A stretch of 27,411 bases of DNA. Origin: an uncultured Selenomonadales bacterium. GTDB taxonomy: Bacteria; Bacillota; Negativicutes; Selenomonadales; Selenomonadaceae. The stretch's first letter is position 1. Each line of letters starts with the position of its first letter. The notes below the pieces were generated by a model. It searched no databases and was not told the DNA's origin. It saw nothing but the letters and a program-made list of their open reading frames with translations. Of this stretch, positions 23,004 to 27,411 are shown piece after piece. The stretch lies in assembly GCA_946547205.1 (NCBI GenBank), contig CAMNPA010000002.1, positions 1-27,411 on the forward strand. Reading direction: 5' to 3'. A program made the position numbers and the translations under genes.

Positions 23004-23324
23004 ATGCGTGCACGCACACGACTGGAAATGATGCTTTATGATCTTTTTTGCGGCGAAGAAACGCGACCCGAGCTTTTCACCATGAACAGTGCCAACAAAT
23101 ATCGCTACGAACTCATGGAAAAATGCCCGCTTGCGAAATTTTGCGCGTTGCAAGTTACGCCCAAAGCTCGTCGCTACGAAGTCATCTTGGCCTTGCTTGA
23201 CGAAAACCTTGATCCGATAAAAGACGGCGACGGCACCTGCGTAGGACGCCAATTTTCGGCAGAACGAATCGGCGAGGATGTCGTTAAGTTTTTGGACGGC
23301 AAACCCTATCGCTTGCTTGAGTAA
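23004..23324 (+). CDS. Small soluble protein, unknown
   Basis: The 106-residue protein has no membrane segment. The N-terminal helix ARTRLEMMLYDLFCGEE is followed by KYRYELMEKCPLAKFCALQV and a strand pair (RRYEVILALLDENLDPIKDG). It lies between the two membrane-anchored paralogues, with AAAGGAGG before the ATG. I recognise no family. The fixed spacing and strong RBS indicate a real gene. Confidence 0.78.
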   Translation: MRARTRLEMMLYDLFCGEETRPELFTMNSANKYRYELMEKCPLAKFCALQVTPKARRYEVILALLDENLDPIKDGDGTCVGRQFSAERIGEDVVKFLDGKPYRLLE

Positions 23325-23364
23325 ACGTCAACTTGGCAAACACACTTCGAAAGGATGGTTCCAT

Positions 23365-23766
23365 ATGATAACGACAACAATAATCTTGGTTTTAGCCGGT
23401 CTCGGAGCCGGAGCATTGGCAGCATTGATTGTCAAATTCGTTTTTCTCGCCGCGAAATGGCTGTTCGGCAAAATCAAGGACTATCTGCGTGAAAGAGCAG
23501 CCAGAAAAGTTTTTGTCGCTCAAATTAAAGGCATGGTTCAGCAAATGCAAAAAGACGCCGAACAGAATCAAAACACCGTGAACATTGACGACATCTTGGG
23601 CGATTTGAACAGCGAAGAAAACCTCATTGAAGTCAAAATCGAACCCGACGGCGAGATAACCGAAGAGAACATCACGATCTACAAAAACGACAAATTGGAT
23701 CCGAAGATTAAGCAGAAACTGCAGAAAGGCAAAGGTCAACTCTTGATTAATGGCACGGCGGCTTGA
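23365..23766 (+). CDS. Small membrane-anchored protein, unknown (paralogue of 22647 gene)
   Basis: The 133-residue protein has an N-terminal hydrophobic stretch (TIILVLAGLGAGALAALIVK and on to about residue 33), then the basic KDYLRERAARKVFVAQ and a Gln/Asp-rich soluble end (VNIDDILGDLNSEENLIEVK). The start is ATG at 23365 with AAAGGA upstream; upstream in-frame codons overlap the previous gene and lack an RBS. It resembles the 22647 product in layout and in its Asp-rich strand. The AAA+ ATPase gene follows after 58 bp. Confidence 0.78.
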   Translation: MITTTIILVLAGLGAGALAALIVKFVFLAAKWLFGKIKDYLRERAARKVFVAQIKGMVQQMQKDAEQNQNTVNIDDILGDLNSEENLIEVKIEPDGEITEENITIYKNDKLDPKIKQKLQKGKGQLLINGTAA

Positions 23767-23824
23767 TAATTGCAGGTGACATTGCGCCAAAAAATCTGCG
23801 GCACATAAGGAAAGGACGGTGAGG

Positions 23825-25204
23825 GTGCGGCGAGAAGCAACATTCGTCGCGCCAATTATTATGACTAAAATTCAGGTGATATTGCTTTTCACGAAGATCA
23901 ACAACCTCACGCCGACCCAACAACAGAGCGTGCTAAACATAGTGACGGAGGAATATTGTCGTCGCTTTAATTGCAAAAAATCGGATTTACAAGTTCAACT
24001 TTACAACGGGAAAAGCAAACTCGACGATAAATACGACATCATCCTGGCAATTGATTCTGAACGCAAAATGATCGACGAAGGTTTATTGCGAAAAGATTTA
24101 CGCAGAGCCGTTGCCAACAAATTGAGCATGCTTATTCCGAGGGAATTGAATTTCTGCGGACAAATTGCCACCAAGGACGGCAACATTGACGAAAGCCCGA
24201 ACTCCGGCAAGGCACCCGACGGCGATTCTGAGGACGAGCAAGAAACACTTGCACGCACAAAAAATTACGTGGCGGAAGAAGCGAAAATTTCTTTCGACAT
24301 GTTGCAAATTCCCGACGCGACGCACAAAGTCATTGAGCAATCGCTAAAGAGGATTGAACTTGAACGCGAAGTTTTTGACGAGTGGGGACTTTATGCCATA
24401 ATGCCGAATCCTGTTTGCGCGTTGAGCTTATACGGTACGCCCGGTTCAGGCAAAACCATGGCGGCGGACGCCATTGCCGATCACCTCAAAAAGAAAATTA
24501 TTCGCGCCGATTATGCAGAGATAGAAAGCAAATATCACGGCGAAGGGCCCAAAAATGTTGACGCCATCTTTCGTGCTGCCGAAGAACAAGATGCGATTCT
24601 GTTTATCGACGAGGCAGATTCCTTGCTTTCAAAGCGACTGACCAACGTCACTCAAGGTTCGGAGCAGGCGATTAACTCCATGCGCGCTCAAATTCTGATT
24701 TGCCTCGAGAGATTTCATGGTGTGGTTATCTTTGCAACAAATCTTGTTGTCAATTACGACAAAGCCTTTTTGTCGCGGCTGATAAGCATTGAATTTCCGT
24801 TTCCCGACGCCGAGTTACGCGAAAAAATTTGGCGGGCACATCTTTTGCCGACGGCGGGCTCGAAAGTCAAATTAAAAATTCCTCTGGCGGACGACATTGA
24901 CTTTAAAGCACTGGCGCAAAATTACGAGATATGCGGGCGCGTAATTCGTAATGTCGTTGTCAATGCTTGCGTAGAGGCTCGTGCAAACAGCGAAGAGCTC
25001 TTGACACAGACACGCTTACTCGTAGCTCTGAACGATGAAATTGAACGCGCGAAAAAATTATCGGAGGCTCAAGATCATACCGACACCCGTTCCGATAACC
25101 GTACAGGTATTCAAAACATTTCTCCGGAAGGCAGAGAAGCTCTGGTCAACGCGGTCAAAAAGATGATTAACAATGCAGAAAGTACCGATTCTAAAAACAA
25201 ATAG
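23825..25204 (+). CDS. AAA+ ATPase of the Vps4/katanin/Msp1-like (classical AAA) type
   Basis: This ATP-driven remodeller probably acts on protein substrates. The 459-residue product has a ~150-residue N-terminal domain, an acidic linker, and one AAA module. Walker A is GTPGSGKT (204-211), the pore-loop region SKYHGEGPKN aligns with SKYVGES of the Vps4/Msp1 group, Walker B is ILFIDEAD (258-265), sensor 1 is Asn306 in FATN, and the likely arginine finger is Arg318 in FLSRL. The ending (Ser/Lys/Asp/Asn-rich) looks unstructured. Start choice is uncertain: GTG at 23825 has AAAGGA eight bases upstream; GTG at 23819 and ATG at 23861 are in frame. It is the last gene of the operon. The 72 bp after it, up to the convergent hsdR end, hold only a weak TTTGAC/GTCAAA hairpin. 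Confidence 0.88.
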   Translation: MRREATFVAPIIMTKIQVILLFTKINNLTPTQQQSVLNIVTEEYCRRFNCKKSDLQVQLYNGKSKLDDKYDIILAIDSERKMIDEGLLRKDLRRAVANKLSMLIPRELNFCGQIATKDGNIDESPNSGKAPDGDSEDEQETLARTKNYVAEEAKISFDMLQIPDATHKVIEQSLKRIELEREVFDEWGLYAIMPNPVCALSLYGTPGSGKTMAADAIADHLKKKIIRADYAEIESKYHGEGPKNVDAIFRAAEEQDAILFIDEADSLLSKRLTNVTQGSEQAINSMRAQILICLERFHGVVIFATNLVVNYDKAFLSRLISIEFPFPDAELREKIWRAHLLPTAGSKVKLKIPLADDIDFKALAQNYEICGRVIRNVVVNACVEARANSEELLTQTRLLVALNDEIERAKKLSEAQDHTDTRSDNRTGIQNISPEGREALVNAVKKMINNAESTDSKNK

Positions 25205-25276
25205 AATTCCACTCTGCCTCACCCTTTCGACAAAACTTTGACCGATATCATTATTAAAGCGAGTCAAATCGTATAA

Positions 25277-27411
25277 CTAAGCGTCTTCGGAATATCTCCT
25301 AAAATTTTCTGTCTGCTCTATAATCTTCTCAAAAACTTCTTTGTCCCATTCGGGCGGGTAGTCGTGCTTATAAAGTATCACTGTCAAATCAGATTCCAGT
25401 TGAGCTTTGATGTCGCTGCGGTTTGTCCAATCTGTAAATCTCGATTTAGAGTCGACGAGTTTTTTTATCTCCTTGGCCAACGCCAAACATTTCTCGTCGG
25501 CATAAGGGAAAGCGTGACTTTCACGAACGGCGACAAGAATGTCGAAAAAAATTTTTTCCTCGCCCAATCGCTCAAAAGATTTTTTGTCGCCTTCAATGTC
25601 TTGTAAGAGCTCAATCAACTTGTCGGAAAGCTGATCGACAAAATCGCTGACGACCTCATTGACGAAAACAAGTTTGTCACGACTGTTGTACTCGTCCACA
25701 ATTTTTTTCAGACGTTTATCGAATTCGATTGATTTAATTTTGTTGCTGCGACCGTAAGCGGCAATATTTTTTTTCGCCAACTTGAGCAATGCATTAAATT
25801 TCGTGACAGGCATTTTGAAGGCGTTCAGTTCCCGCAAAAAATCTTCGCTGAACAGGTCAACGGCTTTTTCGTCGCTGACGATATTTTCAATGCCGGTGCA
25901 ATTCAAAGCCTCTTCGACCATTTTTTCTACGACGCGATTCATAATTTCGGCATCAGGCGCAGTGCCTTTCGTCTGCTTGAAAATTATTGAGCGGACGGCA
26001 AGAAAAAATTGCGTCTTTGAAATTTCCAATTCGTTAAGTTCGCCCGAAGGAAAAACTATCATGTAAGCCGCTTTCAATTTTTTTGACAGGCTCATGAATC
26101 TTAACTCGGTGTTCTTTTTAATCTGAACAAATTCGGCGGCGGCATTTAAACAATTCAATCGCTCAAGCGGCGTGCCGACGAAAAATTTTTCTGTATCAAA
26201 ACTGCTCGTGAGTTCACTCAACAAGGCAAGATAATTTCGGAAAAGAGCCAAAGAAATTTTCAGCTCGTCTATGGGACTTTCTTGCGGGCTGCCGTATTTT
26301 TTGACTGCCTCCAACATTGCGTTCTTGAAGCCGATGTAATCGACGACAAGTCCTTTGTCTTTGCCGTCGAAAACTCGATTGACGCGGGAAATGGTTTGAA
26401 TCAGCGTGTGTTTCTGCAACGGCTTATCAATATACATGACGGCAAGCGACGGCACGTCAAAGCCCGTAATCCACATATCGACGACGACGGCAATTTTAAA
26501 GTTTGAGGTGTCGTTTTTGAATTGCTTGTCCAATTTTTTGCGATAATCTTTCGTGCCGCAGAGATTGAAAAGTTCCGGCGAATCATTTTGTCCTTGCGTC
26601 GCCACAAGATTTATTTTCGGCAGCGGCAAAATTTTTTCGTCGTCAGATTTTTTCGCCACGCTCCAGTCCGGACGAATGAAAATAATTTCCTGCAGAACTT
26701 TCAGCGCGATTTTTCTGTCGGCGCAAACAATCATGGCTTTCTGAACGACTTTAGGTTTCTCGGCGCAAAGTCTTTCGTAGTGCTCCACAATGTCGGCGGC
26801 GAGTTTTTTTATCCGTTCAGGGTGTGAAAGAATTTTCGTCATCTTGCTCATTGCGATCTTGCTTGCGTTAATTTGTTCGTCGGTCGAGCCTTCGTCAGCG
26901 CAAAGGTCGTAATATTTTTCAATCGCGCGTGCCTGTTCATCGGAGACAACGACGCGGGCAAGTCGCGGCTCATAAGCAATGCGAACGGTTATTCCGTCGT
27001 CGCAGGATTCTTTCATGGTGTAGCTGTCCACCACGTCGCCGAAAACTTTTAAAGTCTCGTCAATCGGCGTGCCCGTGAAGCCGCAGTAAGTTGCATTGGG
27101 AAAACTTTTGCGCAGATAATGTGCAAAGCCGTAGGTCGTGAAAATTCCCGCGCCGGTCGTCTTCAACTTCAAGCCGATATTTGTTTGAGTTCGGTGCGCC
27201 TCGTCGGAAAAGCAGATGATATTTTCGCGGGCAGATAGCTCGCCGAGTTCCTCGCAAAATTTTTGAATCGTGATGACGTAAACTCCGCCCGAAGGTCGAT
27301 TTTTCAAAGTGGCTTGCAAATCTGCGCGGCTCTCAATGCTCCGCACGTCTTGTTCATGCAAAAATTTTTTCGCCGTCACGAACAATTCGGAAGTCTGCGT
27401 GTCCAAATCTT
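25277..27411 (-). CDS. hsdR: Type I restriction enzyme R subunit, C-terminal part (runs off the window)
   Basis: HsdR is the ATP-dependent translocase and nuclease of type I restriction systems. About 711 residues are present; the 5' end, including the nuclease and P-loop parts, lies beyond 27411. The frame is open at the edge, where DLDTQ matches the 'DR.dLd.Q' helicase segment. Also seen are CFSDEAHRTQ (DEAH-type motif II), GFTGTPI (motif III) and the later helicase motifs VVDMWITGFDVP and ISRVNR, followed by a long helical C-terminal domain that binds the methylase core. It converges on the AAA+ gene. The hsdM and hsdS genes are not in the window. Confidence 0.93.
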   Translation of the reverse strand, partial: DLDTQTSELFVTAKKFLHEQDVRSIESRADLQATLKNRPSGGVYVITIQKFCEELGELSARENIICFSDEAHRTQTNIGLKLKTTGAGIFTTYGFAHYLRKSFPNATYCGFTGTPIDETLKVFGDVVDSYTMKESCDDGITVRIAYEPRLARVVVSDEQARAIEKYYDLCADEGSTDEQINASKIAMSKMTKILSHPERIKKLAADIVEHYERLCAEKPKVVQKAMIVCADRKIALKVLQEIIFIRPDWSVAKKSDDEKILPLPKINLVATQGQNDSPELFNLCGTKDYRKKLDKQFKNDTSNFKIAVVVDMWITGFDVPSLAVMYIDKPLQKHTLIQTISRVNRVFDGKDKGLVVDYIGFKNAMLEAVKKYGSPQESPIDELKISLALFRNYLALLSELTSSFDTEKFFVGTPLERLNCLNAAAEFVQIKKNTELRFMSLSKKLKAAYMIVFPSGELNELEISKTQFFLAVRSIIFKQTKGTAPDAEIMNRVVEKMVEEALNCTGIENIVSDEKAVDLFSEDFLRELNAFKMPVTKFNALLKLAKKNIAAYGRSNKIKSIEFDKRLKKIVDEYNSRDKLVFVNEVVSDFVDQLSDKLIELLQDIEGDKKSFERLGEEKIFFDILVAVRESHAFPYADEKCLALAKEIKKLVDSKSRFTDWTNRSDIKAQLESDLTVILYKHDYPPEWDKEVFEKIIEQTENFRRYSEDA

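Overview
The window looks like the chromosome of a diderm Firmicute (Negativicutes, Selenomonas-like). It has an outer-membrane phospholipid-transport (Mla) operon with a long, barrel-tailed MlaD, together with Firmicute-style strong GGAGG ribosome binding sites, frequent TTG starts, sigma-A promoters and a glmU-prs neighbourhood. Genus assignment is inference. I see no rRNA, tRNA or CRISPR array.

Region 1 (1-4946, minus strand) is the mla operon in the order mlaE, mlaF, a PARG-RCC1-like fusion gene, mlaD. The PARG gene sits between two transport genes where it does not usually belong. Arrays of a 7-bp repeat begin directly at the stop codons of mlaE and mlaD; the one after mlaE is a 12 + 12 heptad inverted structure. 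Region 2 (4947-5800) has no convincing protein gene but holds a good plus-strand promoter, a chain of hairpins and a terminator, so a structured non-coding transcript is possible. Region 3 (5766-11404, plus strand) is housekeeping: ispE, a GntR/FCD regulator, hicAB, glmU, a DUF1919-like gene and prs. The ispE 5' end carries a 151-bp tandem duplication that leaves the complete gene intact.

Region 4 (11405-12345) is built from about 310-bp repeated units. Two units each encode an unlisted 26-residue hydrophobic peptide on the minus strand, with a strong RBS, its own promoter, and a convergent plus-strand promoter for a short RNA. This is the layout of type I toxin-antitoxin loci. A third unit has lost its toxin and abuts a remnant of a zinc-finger/HTH antitoxin. 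Its orphan promoter points into the next operon.

Region 5 (12346-25204, plus strand) is the most interesting part: a long, tightly coupled gene set I do not recognise as a described system. In order: an unknown helical protein; a protein kinase-STAND ATPase-TPR protein split by a T10 tract; a PqqD-like peptide-binding protein; a 52-residue Cys-containing RiPP precursor too short for most gene callers; a SPASM radical SAM enzyme; three consecutive M48-peptidase-like proteins that have all lost the HExxH zinc site; four small proteins, three with an N-terminal membrane helix; and an AAA+ ATPase of the Vps4/Msp1 type. A plausible reading is a sensor kinase/NTPase controlling production of a modified peptide, with pseudoproteases and a membrane/AAA+ module handling peptide or target. 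The function is unproven.

Region 6 (25277-27411, minus strand) is the C-terminal part of a type I restriction enzyme HsdR running off the window, which places the region 5 operon beside a defence gene.
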